In this document: one piece after another, positions 11,866-24,320 of the stretch | Layout: each line of letters begins with the position of its first letter | Position numbering within the stretch: position 1 is the first letter of the stretch | Assembly: GCA_030704615.1 (NCBI GenBank) | Contig: CM060731.1 | Location: 4,404,001 to 4,464,000 of the forward strand | Direction: 5' to 3' | Source of the DNA: Takakia lepidozioides | Taxonomy: Eukaryota > Streptophyta > Takakiopsida > Takakiales > Takakiaceae | Length of the DNA: 60,000 nucleotides | Made by a program: the position numbers and the translations under genes | Notes under the pieces: generated by a model | The model's database searches: none | What the model was told of the DNA's origin: nothing | Seen by the model: only the letters and a program-made list of their open reading frames with translations

Positions 11866-14005
11866 AGACGAATGGCTTCCTTGACAGCTAAACATAGAAT
11901 GACGAGCTATAACTTCCATTGGTTGGATGGAGAATCTGGCAGAGATATGAAGTCCAAGATCCGATGTGGTGGCAAGCTGCGATTCTCATTTTGTTCAATG
12001 CACTGTATTAGGAAATGTCAAGGAGATCTTCTTCAGCCGTTTTCCATTGTTTCGGCTTGTCTGCTTCTGCAAACAGGAAATGATTTGTTGTCTGCAATCA
12101 ACTGATCTTGATCAATTCAAAAGAATCTGACCATGGAAATGGCCTCAAAATGCGTCTAAGTCACGGTTAACAATACAAGCAACATCTGAACGAGGGGATT
12201 CTGCATCCAAGAAGTCCTTCCCCCTAAAAATACAAGGAAAGTTAGTTCTAAGTGAAGCACCATCCACCTCCCCTCTGTCTTCTGCCTTCCTCTCTTAATA
12301 TGGTGGGGACAACACTCCAAAGTCGTTCGCAATGATCTCAGATGAAGTCTGCCATGCGCACGAGATGGTGTGTTGGATTCTCCGGTCAGCTATGTGGGAC
12401 ATCCTACAGCCTGATCGACCGAGCGACGCCAGTAGGATCGCAAGCCTCCTGCTTGTGATGCTCACCGTTTGTGGCCCCGCACAAAATTATCGCAATTGTC
12501 AAACAGGTCATATCCAGAGCCTTTATGAAGCATCACTCTAGTGCGGCGGCCCACAGTACCTGCCAAATTGCATATCAGATTTACACCCTGGGCCATTGGC
12601 TGCGTACACACAACGTTGACGTGGTATCGGTGTGTCGATCACGCAAAGCTGGGACTCCTAGGTTTGACAAGGCATGAAGTTCACGGATTCGCTCCAGATC
12701 AACGGCAGGACCTGTAGGTATGAGGAGTGTCAGATTGCGAGGCCGCAAAGTCAGACATCCAAATCCCCCATTAGCGATGTGTCAGATCTCCTGGAGCCGC
12801 AGAAGCAGCCAGGAAATGGAGGCTTGTCACGTTGGTCGAGTCAAGGTTTACAAAATGGCACCGCAGGTCGCCCCTCCACAATCATTGCTGCGGTGGAAGG
12901 TCGTAGCGTGGCACGTGCAAAGCGACTTTGCTACATTCGCTTGTCCTCTGCAGGTCTAGCTCAAATGGGGGCTAGGTACAAATAGGTTTGCAGGGAAGAT
13001 GGGATCAACTCCAGAGCATGAGGGCCCGGACTGGTCAACATGAAACACATTAAAAGGCCGCCGGCCCGGGCTTGTGGGAAACAGAGGTTCTGTTGCCGGA
13101 CGGACATTCTGTTACTCATTTTTTCCTTGATATAAAGGGTTTGTCATATATAAGGGCAGGTTGTGGAGCTGCGATTCCTTCTCACCTTCTTTTTCGTCTT
13201 GGATGAACGGAGGAGGGATGTGCCCCAGATGATTTAAGGATGGACGGAACCAGGATGAAGTCTGGATGAACTTACACCTTGCGCATGGGGATGAGCTGGC
13301 AAGAGCTTATGACTTTATTAGGTGCTGTCTTATTCTAACAGCTAGTTTACGATTAGATTAGGATGGATTTATGTGATTTGGCTTCTTTCTATGGCTATGT
13401 CGGAAGGGCAAATGGCTGGCCTATATGTGAGTGCCACGCGGCACTAGGATTAGATTACGACCTAATATTATTTAAGCTCCACCGCAGTGGCAATGGGGGT
13501 GGTGGCTTTTGGGTCAACGCTTGGTGTAACGGTGTGCTTGAGTGTGTTGATGAATGCGTTCTGGATGTCCGACTTTGTTGCGTCCTCTTCGTGCGATTCC
13601 GTCTTCTCTGCCAGGCCCATCTATCGACTACATCCTATCCCCCTGATAGGATTAAGTCCGGTAGAGGAAGGGGAACAAACCGATAGCGCCAAAATCAGGC
13701 TTCACAAGGTCTTGAATTTTATTTAAAATATATGTATATATTTCAAATGACTCCAACTTCTCCAACAATTCAGTGCCACCCTCTTTCAATTGAAAAGCGG
13801 CATTGACTGGCTCAAATATATGAATGAATGTAGCCTCATTTTCCTTGAGGGTGACCAGGTAGCCATCACCAACTTGGGCCCGCCTGCATACACGTCCTCA
13901 TATCCCCTCTTATGGTCACTAGGCCTAGCCATGACAAGCCAGGCCTACCTGTCCACACCTCTAACTTGACTGTGGAGGGATTTTGGCGCGCCTTGTGAAG
14001 CTGTC
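11866..14005. other. Gene-free stretch after the carrier gene
   Basis: This contains the carrier 3' UTR and about 2 kb in which only short, motif-free open frames occur, for example near 12.7 and 13.4 kb. I see no exon set, RNA gene or clean transposon ends. Confidence 0.5.
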
Positions 14006-14726
14006 CAGTGTTGTGCAGGTCCGGGTTTTGACCTCCAATACCTGGCTGGTTATGGTCCAGGTAACCCGGTCCGGTATTCGTGTCCTCTGGATCCTGACCC
14101 TGATTCACTTCTAAAATGGACCAGGACCCGCCTGCTACGTCCAGAACCAATTATACCCAGCATCTCCGTGGGGCAATGTACCAGGTCGGTCAGGTCCGGG
14201 GTATATATATATATAATTCTTCAAAAATTAAAATGCGATACTTACCTTGTACTTGTGCGCTTGAGAGCAGCCTATTCTCTCACTCGATCAGCTCACCGCA
14301 TGCACTACTCCTCCTCCCCTCTTATCCATTTGGCTTTTTGTTTGTGTAGGGTAGGGCATGTGGGGTCCATTAAATATGTGGTTTGTTTTATACACACATA
14401 TATATAATGCCAACGGGAGCTAGCATAAATGAAGTGATGGCTCTGAAGGGCATGGTATGTAGCAGGGAGGTGTGTATTTCAAAGGTAGCTTGAGGTCTTC
14501 TTTTAGTTTAGACTGTTGTGACAATGGGCATTCCCTCTAATACCTACAATGATGATTGTTAGAGGGGCGGTGTTCCATCCATATTGACGGAGAGCCAAAA
14601 CAAGGGATAATGTTTATCACGTTATACATAATGGACTGGTCCGGACATCTGTCATGACATAAAGTAATTCGATGACAAGAATGGTAAGGGAGGGTTTTCT
14701 AACAATGCACTACCTGCACAACACTA
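14006..14726. mobile_element. Degenerate hAT-type element related to the one at 15552
   Basis: The left end CAGTGTTGTGCAGGTCCGGG matches the right end of the hAT element ending at 16669, read on the other strand, and GGTCCGGG-rich sequence follows. At 14713-14726 CCTGCACAACACTA resembles the opposite inverted end. The flanking 8-mers do not match, so this is a decayed, rearranged or one-ended copy. No transposase is visible. Confidence 0.4.
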
Positions 14727-14993
14727 GTAAAGACCCGGCCAGGATTTCTTAGTTAGAGAGGATTGCACCTAAATCCTTGCTGATTTTCTTTATGCAGGGG
14801 GAGGCCCTATGATGGTGAGGGGCCTTCCTGGAACTCGAGGCCTAAGCCTACGGGGTGCACCCAACCAACCTGTACCAACCAGGTGCGTGCACAGAGGTAT
14901 TTTTAACCCCCCATGTACAACATTATACATACATAGGGAGAGTAAACAACACTTTGAATATAAGTCTACAGCAAAGGGTTTGCATGATTAGGA

Positions 14994-15122
14994 GGGTAGC
15001 CTAGTGGTTAGGGACACCATAATTTTTCGAAAACTTCAAAAATATGTATATATCATCACAATGTCTATTTGAGCTCGAGACCGTTTGCACACCACAACCA
15101 CCTCCATACCACTAGGCTAATC
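14994..15122 (+). repeat. Short inverted-repeat unit with weak tRNA-like boxes
   Basis: TAGCCTAGTGGTTAGGG near 14997 resembles a pol III A box. The left arm (GTAGCCTAGTGG) recurs inverted as CCACTAGGCTAATCC near 15107-15121. A GAGCTCGAGACC near 15070 vaguely resembles a B box. It may be a SINE relic or a small foldback element. No target duplication was found. Confidence 0.3.
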
Positions 15123-15195
15123 CATGACTCTTAATTTTGTAATGTTAAACAATAATATACAAGAAAGACAATTTGTTTTGTTTTGTATCATTGCT

Positions 15196-15312
15196 GAGAT
15201 CTCCCAAACCACGGGCCCAACCCTGGTGTTTTGTATCATTGGAAAGCCCTCGATGAGGTGGGTGCACCGGCTTGGTCTCATAATTTTGGAACTTGCGGTG
15301 TGGGAGATATGA
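15196..15312 (+). repeat. Older direct duplication, copy A
   Basis: GAGATCTCCCAAACC with the following ~115 bases is repeated from 15481. The second copy is split by the hAT element at 15552-16669 and resumes at 16678. The unbroken copy A therefore acts as the empty site for that insertion. Confidence 0.75.
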
Positions 15313-15551
15313 AATTTCAAGTACTTTTGTTGGTTGGAAACTCACAAAATTTAGCAAAATGGGCTTTCTTGCAACAATTACTGACCTTTTATTTGTCATT
15401 TGTACACGGGGACATAAATGTAAATAATTGGGATTTCTTTTCAAATATGGCATGAACACAATATTGTTTGTAGGGTCCTTGAGATCTCCCAAACCGCGGG
15501 GCCTCTAGCCATGATTTTGGTATCGTTGGAAAGCCCTCAATGAGTAGGGAT

Positions 15552-16669
15552 CAGTGTTGTGCGGGTTGAGCCTTTTTAAGGAACCTGCCGGGTCCGGGTA
15601 CGGGTATTTTTTTGGAGCCTAGTCCGGGTCCGGATCCGGGTTTTTGAAATTTGGAAAATACAGGTCCGGGTTCGGGTCCGGGTTTCTCAATACTGACTCG
15701 GATCAGGGTCCGGGTAGTTGTTGGAAAATATTAGCGGGGTTCGGGTCCGGGTCCTAGTTAATGTATTAAATAAATTAGAAAAATAAGATTAATTAGGGTT
15801 AAAAATATTTTTGGCTGAAATTAAATTAAATCCTAATAATGAATTTTATTTTAGGACACATTCCTTCAAAAAGTACCATGAATATGTATTGCTCATTTAA
15901 CATAAGAAATTGAGTTCCATTCTTCAATATCAATTCTGAAACATGTTAACAATAGTAATATGTCTCAAGGCTCATAGTTTTTTTTTTTTTTTAATTTAAA
16001 TTTAAAGAAACCTAGGAGCGACGCCCACAATTCAGGCCCTTGAGGAGGAGGGTAAACTAACCCCCTTTCATTTATGGGCCATGAGGCCTACATGACGATC
16101 AACACCCACATATGTGGTCACAAACAATCCCACATGCGGGGCAATGCGGCGTGTTTGAACCCGACCCACCGGGGCGATACACCGTGCACTTACCAGCTGA
16201 GCTACCAGCCGATGTGCCTCATAGATTACTATAGCATGGATGTGTGGGAGCCAGCCTCATAATAATAACATATGACTACTCCTTCGCGAGGTATAAATTA
16301 TGGTGTCACTAGATCTTGAAGGGCACAACTTTGTGACACCAATCCCTGGATTAAACCCACAACCACTTTTGAGGTGGTATGTGCCTACAACGCTGGTAGG
16401 CTGCTGCAGCAGCCCATTGTTGGACACATTGCTACCAGATATAAGGTGGACCCGTATGCCCCACTTGAAATTTTGACCCGGACCCTAACCCGCTACACTT
16501 GACCGCGAGTAGCGGGTTTATTGGGTTCTGGACCCAGCAGGCGGGTCTGGGTTCGGTTCCAGGTTCATTTTAGACATGAAACCGGGTCAGGGTCTGGGAT
16601 AGGGTCTGGGTAACCCGGATCCTAACCCGCCGGATACCCTTGGTCAAAACCCGGACCTGCACAACACTG
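15552..16669. mobile_element. Non-autonomous hAT-type transposon, 1118 bp, 8-bp target duplication
   Basis: The ends are CAGTGTTGTGCGGG on the left and the inverted CAGTGTTGTGCAGG on the right. The 8-mer GTAGGGAT flanks both sides (15544-15551 and 16670-16677), as expected for hAT transposition. Joining the flanks rebuilds a sequence parallel to copy A at 15196-15312, so an empty site is available in the window. Subterminal regions are packed with GGGTCCGGGT and its complement, plausible transposase-binding motifs. No transposase is encoded. A SINE sits inside at 15978-16217, so the hAT is older than the SINE. Confidence 0.9.
15978..16217 (-). mobile_element. tRNA-derived SINE inserted in the hAT element
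   Basis: Read on the minus strand, the 240-bp unit starts near 16217. It has a pol III A box (TAGCTCAGCTGGTAAG) and a B box (GGGTTCAAACAC) about 45 bases later, and it ends in an A-rich tail (T run at 15978-15992 on plus). CTCATAG flanks both ends (15971-15977 and 16218-16224), the expected duplication from target-primed insertion. The tRNA-like head is degenerate, so this is not a tRNA gene. Confidence 0.85.
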
Positions 16670-16749
16670 GTAGGGATGCACCGACTTGGTTTCATAAAAT
16701 TTGGACCTACAGGGCGAGGTCTGTTTTTAAATGAATAAACTTGATATAA

Positions 16750-19150
16750 TAAAAAAAAATACATATACATATTTGAGGGTGTTTTTTAATGGTTGAAAAG
16801 GGAAACATACATACAATAGGGGGTACTTTTTAGAAATTACAAATTCATATATATTTAGAGGAGGGGGTTTTATAATCTTCAAAATGTATGTACCGAGGGG
16901 GTATAAATGATCCAAGGACCCGTATACAGGGGGTTTTTTTTATTAGGCGGCGAACGCACGTGATATGGACATTTTATAAAGAGTGCACCCCCCAAGGGGC
17001 CTAAGGCACTCGGCTACCACCTCGGGCCCCTCATTTCAGGAAGGCCCCGTCCTCAAGCCTCACCCTACACCTAACCCACCCTCTCCTAGTCTTCGGGTGG
17101 ACCCAAGTAGGGACGAGCCCCCTTAAGTAGGTCTTGGGCGGTAAGAGGCAAGTGGTGACCGAGCGGCCTGGCAACCAAGGCTGGAAGTACATATGCAGCT
17201 CCGGAAGGCAGTAGCCCTTGTGGTGAAGTGACACCATAAGTTACGTTCTTTCAGGAGGCGTCATACTTCTTGTTCTTCCAGCTCTGACATGGGTAAAAAC
17301 TAAAAACCTTCCAAATTTTTGTAGTGTATTCATAGGGTAAATTTTGGATTTTGCCCATCATGCTGCATAAGGCCTAGGAAGAGGGTCAAAAATTCAAAAA
17401 ATTCAACGGTTTTTAGTTTTTACATGGGGGAAGTCTCCTCCACATTAGACTTTGGGACACCAACTGGGGCTACTGACCTCCTTAGCGGGACCTCAATCCG
17501 GGAAGCAATGGGGGAGAGGACTTCAACTATACATGAAGTTTGTATTTTTGGATTTCCCGAAAGTTCGTCTGGCCAGGGGGATGCCATCTTGTGCGTGGCA
17601 TCTTTCCAGTAAATAAGTTAGTGGCACACCTTTTTAGTTGAGGGGAGGTGCCATTTCGAGGCCCTGGGTAAGGGGGGGACCAGGCCGTTTAGAGCTGTGC
17701 TTAAAAAGTTCAGGAAAGATTCTTTGGACCAGAAAAATATCCTATAATGATTTGCTAGATAGGAGCAAAGATTCTCTACCTTGGAATGTGAGGATGCCCG
17801 GGGAAAAATTGCATACGAATGTCTTTTTACCCCATGCTTTCACCGCACCCTAGGTCTAGATCATGAGGTTTTCATCCATCAATGTATTCTACAACCTGTA
17901 TTTTGCATGAGGGCAGAGTGTCACTGTATGTTAAGAGACAATTAGGGCATGGGGGGACAAAATGACAAAATGCCTCTCTTGCCCCCTAACAAACAAACAC
18001 ACGTATATGGTAAGTAAAGGTTATAGAATACATGAACAGATGAAAATATCATCATCTAGACCCCAGTAAGGTCAAAGAACATTCTTCTATATCCTAACCT
18101 TGGCATCCTCCCAGGGTAAACAATATTTCCCTTGGGCCGTAGAATCATTATAAAATATTTCCCAAGCTTTAGAATCTTATTCCCAAGAAAGAATCTTTTC
18201 TAGCTTTCTGTTGCAAATACATGCATCTTTTGGATTCCAAAGCCTAGAGCACAATCACCTATAGATGAAATAGGAAAATACAAGTGTTGGGCGTTAACCG
18301 CCTGGACCCAGCTGACTCGCCGGTTATCTGTTGGTTACAGTTCCGGTTATAAGGTACAGGATTGGAACCGGACGGACTCCTACTGAACCAGACCCGAAAC
18401 CGCCCAATAGGGATCAGCGCAGAATCGGAACCTAAGTAGCCATACCGACAGATCAGCTCTAGTTGTGTTGATTAAAGACCCTTCACACTTGCTGATATGC
18501 TACCAATGTAGAATAGGATAACATTACGAGATCTCATTTGTCATGGTTTTAGTCATGGTTATCTAGAATTACCTACTTCTAGTTAACTAGGACATTTTAG
18601 ATGTTTATATTTATATTTTGTGTGTTGGGACTCCATTTGGTCTCACATGCCTCCATGAGCCTCTCTCACCTCCATAGCTCTAGGTATTGAGAGGGAGTGT
18701 GGTGAGTGCTTTGTAGGGTGGATTCCCTTAGCAAGGGTGCCCTTGGCTTGACTTAGTTTATGTGATCGAGTGGATTCATGAGTGGAGGGTTTCCATTATG
18801 TTCACTTTCATTATCATTGTGGTATAGCTTTCTAGGATTGTATGCTTAGATTGTGTGGTGGACAACGATGTATGTTGTGGCACGATGCTTAGGTGCATGA
18901 CACATTTTTTCACCTGGACCTAATTTTTTTTCATGGTTTCGGTAACTACTTGTTAGCAGCATACTGTCACCATTCATACTTGGTGATAAGTAGACCATGT
19001 CGTAAGCTCTCAAACTCACACACGATATTCCTGTTCATGAAACAAACACACGATAACATGGTTGATAGATTGTAATTGAGGACTGTCACAACCTGTCCAA
19101 CTCCTCCTTCTTTCTAGCAGCGCATCATCATTGCTTAGATCGCTCAATTC
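16750..19150. other. Gene-free stretch
   Basis: Only short motif-free open frames occur. GGTT/AACC-rich sequence at about 18290-18420 resembles the subterminal motifs of the hAT family, but I could not find paired ends. No RNA gene was seen. Confidence 0.4.
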
Positions 19151-19222
19151 TTGTGTTCTCGGTCTGTGAATTCAGCAATTCTCTTTAAATCTTGTCAGAC
19201 TAGGTTTGAGCAATTCAGCAGC

Positions 19223-20581
19223 ATGAGGCCACTTAAGGTAATTTTGTTGGCGCAGTTCTTTCAGATCGTTTTGGAAGCACAAACATCCTTAACCTTGTGT
19301 TACGAGTCAAATTTGAGTCTCTCTGAATTTCCTTTTGACGCACCTTCGGAGACTTCCTCATGTGGTGCAAAACCAATGAGTTCATCATGGTGTAAAACAA
19401 ATCTTTCTCGTTTCCATGAATTCTTGAATAATCAAGAGCTTGGGGATTGGGTGAAAGCCAGGTCCACAGCTTGGTACTTTGAATTCCTCATGACACAGTT
19501 CGAAGACTCCAGGTGGATTGAACACTTCCGAATGAGTAGAGATTTTGTCGGTCTATTGACTGAAAAATTGAAGCCCCTCATCGAAAAGAAAGATACTCGG
19601 TATCGGTGTGCAATACCTGTGGGTATACGTGTAGCATGTTCTCTTTACAAACTTGCTCATGGAGCAGAATACCTACAGTGTTCCGAAATGTTTGCCATTG
19701 GCAAATCGACAGTACACTTGTGTCTGCGAGAATTTGTTTGTTCGTAGTATTCAAGAGCCAGATAAAATGGCCAGAGGGAGATGACCTAGCAACGGTCATG
19801 GGAGGCTTTAAGGATTTTTGCGGCCTACCTGCCATACATGGAGCGATTGATGTCACCCAGATTCATATGCAGAAACCACGAGGGTCATTTGCAGGTGATT
19901 ACTTCTCATACAAAAGCAAAGCTTACTTCATGCAACTTCAAGCTATCGTGGATCGCCAGAAAAAATTCAGAGATGTTTTTGTAGGCATGCCTGGATCTAT
20001 GAACGATTCAAGAATCCTCAGGTTGTCGAGTTTATATCAAAGAGCCAAGAATCTTTTCCATCTTGACCGTGGTGTAGAGGGGATTAAGCCATACTTAATT
20101 GGTGACAAAAGTTATCCTCTATTGCCATGGGTACTCATACCTCATAAGCAAGGAGCAAATATCCACCACACTGTTCTAGAGGCATTGTACAATAACACCT
20201 TTGTCGAGGATACAGTGTGGTAGAGAACTCATTCGGCATACTAAAGAAAAGTTTTAGGGAACTGCTACTAAAGACTAATCTCCACTTGTTCCTACTTGAT
20301 GTGGTAGTATGCTGTTGCATTTTTTACAATATGATCCTCGGAGGAAGGATGCAGACATTGAAAGACTGATGGATCAACTCGAAATGGAAAACAATGTTAA
20401 CAATGTGCAACATGACCTTCTTGGTCGGAGACAAGTTCCTGCCAACAACGAACAGCGGATCCCAGCTGAGAATGTTGTCGATTATGAAGCTGAACCAGGA
20501 TTGCAGGGTGCAGAGATTTCAGGAATCGATCGGCGTTTAGCTCTAGAGCGATATCTTGGAAATAGACCAGTGCGTAGATGA
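19223..20581 (+). pseudogene. PIF/Harbinger-type transposase, frameshifted
   Basis: The conceptual product follows the Harbinger transposase (DDE_4/HARBI1) plan. An N-terminal helical region (FRMSRDFVGLLTEKLKPL) comes first. The DDE core follows with GAIDVTQI (first Asp), GMPGSMNDSRI (second Asp) and VENSFGILKK (the usual E-x-x-FG-x-LK). The reading frame changes near 19740, again at about 20215 (VEDTVW then VVENSFG) and again near 20340, so no intact protein is made. Introns seem unlikely because the frames meet without gaps. The ATG at 19223 is the likely start. The minus-strand Myb-like relic at 24.3-25.4 kb is the expected second Harbinger gene. I could not locate the element's terminal repeats. 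Confidence 0.85.
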
Positions 20582-21351
20582 GTACATTGACTCAACAATA
20601 TCAAGCTGATTTGCATTTCAATTGAAGAATTCAGATTTGTAGATCAAAGACCATGAGCCCTCCTGTAAGGCAGACAACATATTCACATTTCAAATGATTC
20701 AAAAATATGGATGAGCTACTTGAGATGTATCCAATCTCCCTTGACAAGCTCATTAAGTAAAACATGGTCCATGTCCTATGTTCTCCCCATAGCTTCTTTG
20801 CTCTTTTCAATGGGCTGGATCTACCCAAGTGCTCACATGGAGCAAGGGCAATAATACCAACTAGTACAATTTATCTAATAGAAGAGAAAGAGCCATTAAC
20901 CACTAGTGAAAACAGACACCCAATTGAAAATAGATGATATCATAAGCTCATTTACTGAACCCCGAAGCTTATTGCCAAAACAATTACGCATGTTCCCTGT
21001 CTGGAATTATCCTCACGCTCAAGTATCCCAATTCATGGCCATCACACAATATACATGCAAAGAGGCACAACCTATTGTTTGTACATAAGCCCAAGAGATA
21101 TAAAATTAACAATATAAAAAAATGCTCCAGGCAGCAAAGACAGTAATTGGTTCTTGATAGAAAACTATGCTGCATTTGTACTTAACCATGGAAGCCCAGA
21201 CAGAATCAAGCATGTAAACCCACATTCCAAAGTTTCTCTTAAGCAGGCCCCATTGGATATCATAATCAAGATAGACACCCAGACTTACACTACCGTAACA
21301 CACAACGGTAGGATCCTTGGATTCAACAACCTACCTATATGTACTCTACAA
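20582..21351. other. Interior of the Harbinger region, no gene seen
   Basis: AT-rich sequence follows the transposase relic. No motif or repeat was recognised. Confidence 0.4.
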
Positions 21352-21838
21352 GCTAGTGCGTGAGCGCGCTCACGTTTAGCGCACTAAGTGTGAGCAGACT
21401 TCGTTAAGCGTGAGCATATTCCAATATTGTATCATTTTAATCTGTCACTATGATCAGACATGTTTGGGGTTTGATAGGGATCACCAGCAGGCAAACAACG
21501 TGAGCACATAAGGGAAGCGGAGCCTATAGCCGTAGGAAAAGCAGGACCTATTGTCGTGGGAGCAATGTTGAGTGGAACGGAGGGAAACATACGATGTCTG
21601 GGACTTAAGATGTCGAGTTCTATGCATGAAAATTTGAGAGGAATGTGCGGCGAAATTCTTAAGGATGAATAGCTACGTGGAATGCATGAATGTAGGATGA
21701 ATGTAGGATGACAAAAGATGGATGATTGAACCATGGATAACAGCAACACGAGGTTGATTTCCGAGTGGACGTGGATGAGTAAGTGTTTTTTTCTTTTTTA
21801 TTTTTTATTTTTGGAAAAACAAATATGCTTTCATTTCT

Positions 21839-22500
21839 CAAATCAAGGTTGCGTAAACGCAAAGTTGATTTGCAACCTGCGAATTTATTTTATTTTATTT
21901 TTGACAAAAATTTAGATGATGCAAATCAACCTTACGTTGACGCAAGGTTGATTTGAGAAATGAAAGCATCCTTTTTCCAAATTTTAAAAATTATTTAAAA
22001 TAATAATAATTATTATAATTATTATTATTATTATTATTATTATTTAAAAAAAAAAACAATGAAGTCCTTGGATGCAAATCACCAATTTCGAGGTTTTGAA
22101 CTAGAAACCTCCATAGGCTTCTCGGGGTTTGCTGGAATCAAATAAACTGGATGTTTGGAGTCTTGCGTTGACGCAACCTTGATCTGAGAAATTAAAGCAT
22201 TTTTTGCACTGTTTTTTGCATTTTGTATGGGCAAATCAACCTTGCGTTAACGCAAGGTTGATTTGAGAAATGAAAGCATCAAAAAAATTGAAGTCGCATG
22301 ATACAAATGAACCTTGCGTTGACGCAAGGTTGATTTGAGAAATGAAAGCATCATTTTTCAAAAAACAATTGAAGTCGCAAGATGCAAATCAACCTTGCGT
22401 TGACGAAACCTTGATTTGAGAAATGAAATCATCTTTTTTGCACTGTTTTTTGTATTTTGTATGGGACACAATCAAGGTTGCATTAACGCAACCTTGATTA
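21839..22500. repeat. Array of at least seven long palindromes
   Basis: The unit is built on arms CAAATCAACCTTGCG and CGCAAGGTTGATTTG around TTAA or TTGA, followed by AGAAATGAAAGCATC. Copies lie at about 21839-21872, 21918-21970, 22162-22200, 22231-22280, 22300-22352, 22381-22433 and 22469-22500. The first is in inverse orientation (ATGCTTTCATTTCTC precedes it). Copy 22231-22280 is nearly perfect. Some copies lost one arm's symmetry (CGAAACC, CGCAACC). Linkers such as GAAGTCGCATGATAC and TGCACTGTTTTTTGC also recur. Each would form a stable hairpin. Confidence 0.9.
22001..22045. repeat. (ATT)n microsatellite
   Basis: A run of TAA/ATT triplets about 45 bases long lies inside the palindrome array region. 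Confidence 0.9.
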
Positions 22501-23001
22501 TGCTATGGATTTCAATCGCCTCTTTCGGAAGATAAATCTTCGTCTTGCTTAGTGTTTCGTGTCTTCTAGTTTTTTGGGAAGTTCAGGGATCAATCTTGCA
22601 TCAACGCGATATTGCTTACAAGGGGGTTTAATGGGAGTTAACAAGCACCTGTTGCATCTATGTTTTCTGAATGTATGGTTCAGGTACATCTACCATATCC
22701 TCATTCCGGGGAAGTACCTGAGCGATGAACCTCGATAATACATGCAGTCTTTAACCATCCACACATCCATTGTTCATGCATTGCGATGTCTATCCATCAG
22801 CCATCTCGCATTCAACCATTCATGAATTATTCATCCAGCAGTCATCCAAGTACACATGATATGTACACTTATTCCCGTGGAAATAGGTCTCTCGGGGCTT
22901 CCTCATCCACGATTGTAGGCCCATGCACCCTACTACGTGAGCATATTTTGCTCACGGATTGGCATCTTCCCGCTCACGCATCTTTCCGCTCACGGACTAG
23001 C

Positions 23002-24320
23002 AATCCCCCGCGATGGTAAACTTATTATAGATTGCAGGCAACCAGAACAAGCATCTCGATATACTACAATATATCCATACTAGATAAATTTGCAAGATAA
23101 TGTGGAAACATAGAGATGTTGGAAACCAGGCCTACATACTTCAAAGTATCATAATAAAGCCTATGGAATCAATGGGGAAGTCGTACAACGCTGGAGACAA
23201 ACCTATTCTTCTCATTTCCAGAATCATACCTCCACTAGCTACATCTATATGTGCTATTCACTGATCACAACACCCCACGATCTGTAATTCCCATCTCTGC
23301 ATTAATGAATTTCAAATGGACCCTCGCAGGAAGAAGAATCTTAAAATTATCCACATGAAAAGCGGGGGAGATGGACCAGAATATTATGCACAGGGAATCA
23401 ATGAAAACATTACCCTTCCAGATTTATGACTCAGTGCTCAGTCAATTTTCCACATAATTGTCAGACTGTGCCAAAAGAAACCCTTGGTAGAGGGATGATA
23501 AGACTTTGCCAATAAAAACTGGCACGAAGTCTATCATAGAAGGGAGACTGTAAGAAGACCTAAAACTACCAGCTCATTCCTGGCGGATTGAGTCTCACAA
23601 TGGTGTGACTGGGAGTCACGAGCAGCCAGCGAAAACTACCTATACTTAGCCTAAGTACTAGCAAAGAATGCAACTCTTTGAAATGTGATACAGGAACCGT
23701 GGGAACAGGCACTGCCTAGTAACGCTTGCAGATATTATTCAACAAGATATTGACGTCATTTTGAAGATGTCAATCATTAGTGGGCTGTCAATTCCACTGT
23801 CACAAAGTGGAGGAGCATCTTCAATAGCATTCGTCTGGTGCCTAAAAGGATGATGTGCCAAAATGCCCTAAGTGGGTGTTGATTAATCCCTCAGTGTGAG
23901 CAACTTCAGCATGTGATGTGTTCTCAATGGCATACAACATTCTTATATCAAAGCAAGAGCACCATTTCTCCATCTTCGTGATTCTCCATCTTGCATCACC
24001 AATCCCTGCTCCCCCTTAGGCAATGGTTCCAGATAAATCACGACACCCAGTTACCATCAAATGAGGATATGGAAGCCTTTGTTGATGCTTATGGTAGCCA
24101 TATCACTGTTTGCTCCCCTTGCCTGAAACCCAAAGCCAAGTCTCCCTCTTTGTTCCGAAATCTTCTTGCTGTATATACCAAAAATTGAATCGATTTTCAA
24201 TTGGATACAATTTGAAAATCTTGTAAAGCTATCACTATGAGCTCCAAAGTCTTACTACTAAAAATGCAATCGAATCCTGTACAGGTATCAGTATGAGCTC
24301 CAAAGCCTATTGTACTCTCA
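23002..24320. other. Gene-free stretch within the Harbinger region
   Basis: I see no coding motif or transposon ends here. Confidence 0.35.

Larger units (their letters stand above)
21352..23001. mobile_element. Inverted-repeat element with TGAGC/GCTCA-rich ends
   Basis: GCTAGTGCGTGAGCG (21352-21366) is matched by an inverted copy with one mismatch at 22987-23001. Both ends carry several further GTGAGC/GCTCAC motifs (21361-21415 and 22938-22995). A palindrome array lies inside. The flanks give at best an imperfect CAAG/CAAT duplication, so family and exact ends are unresolved. It lies between the two Harbinger genes and may have inserted there. No protein is encoded. Confidence 0.4.

Noticed and set aside
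12674-12985. Overlapping open frames near 12.7 kb
   Set aside because: Two frames are open at once with no domain. This is typical of chance ORFs in GC-richer DNA.
14006-14726. Complete hAT element
   Set aside because: The ends resemble the 15552 family, but flanking 8-mers (AAGCTGTC and GTAAAGAC) do not match. Only a degenerate or one-ended copy is claimed.
16140-16217. tRNA gene on minus strand
   Set aside because: A and B boxes are present, but the sequence does not fold as a complete cloverleaf. It continues into an A-tailed unit with target duplications, so it is the head of a SINE.
21839-22500. CRISPR-like array
   Set aside because: The repeated part is itself a palindrome, spacers are unequal and related, no cas genes exist, and the DNA is plant nuclear.
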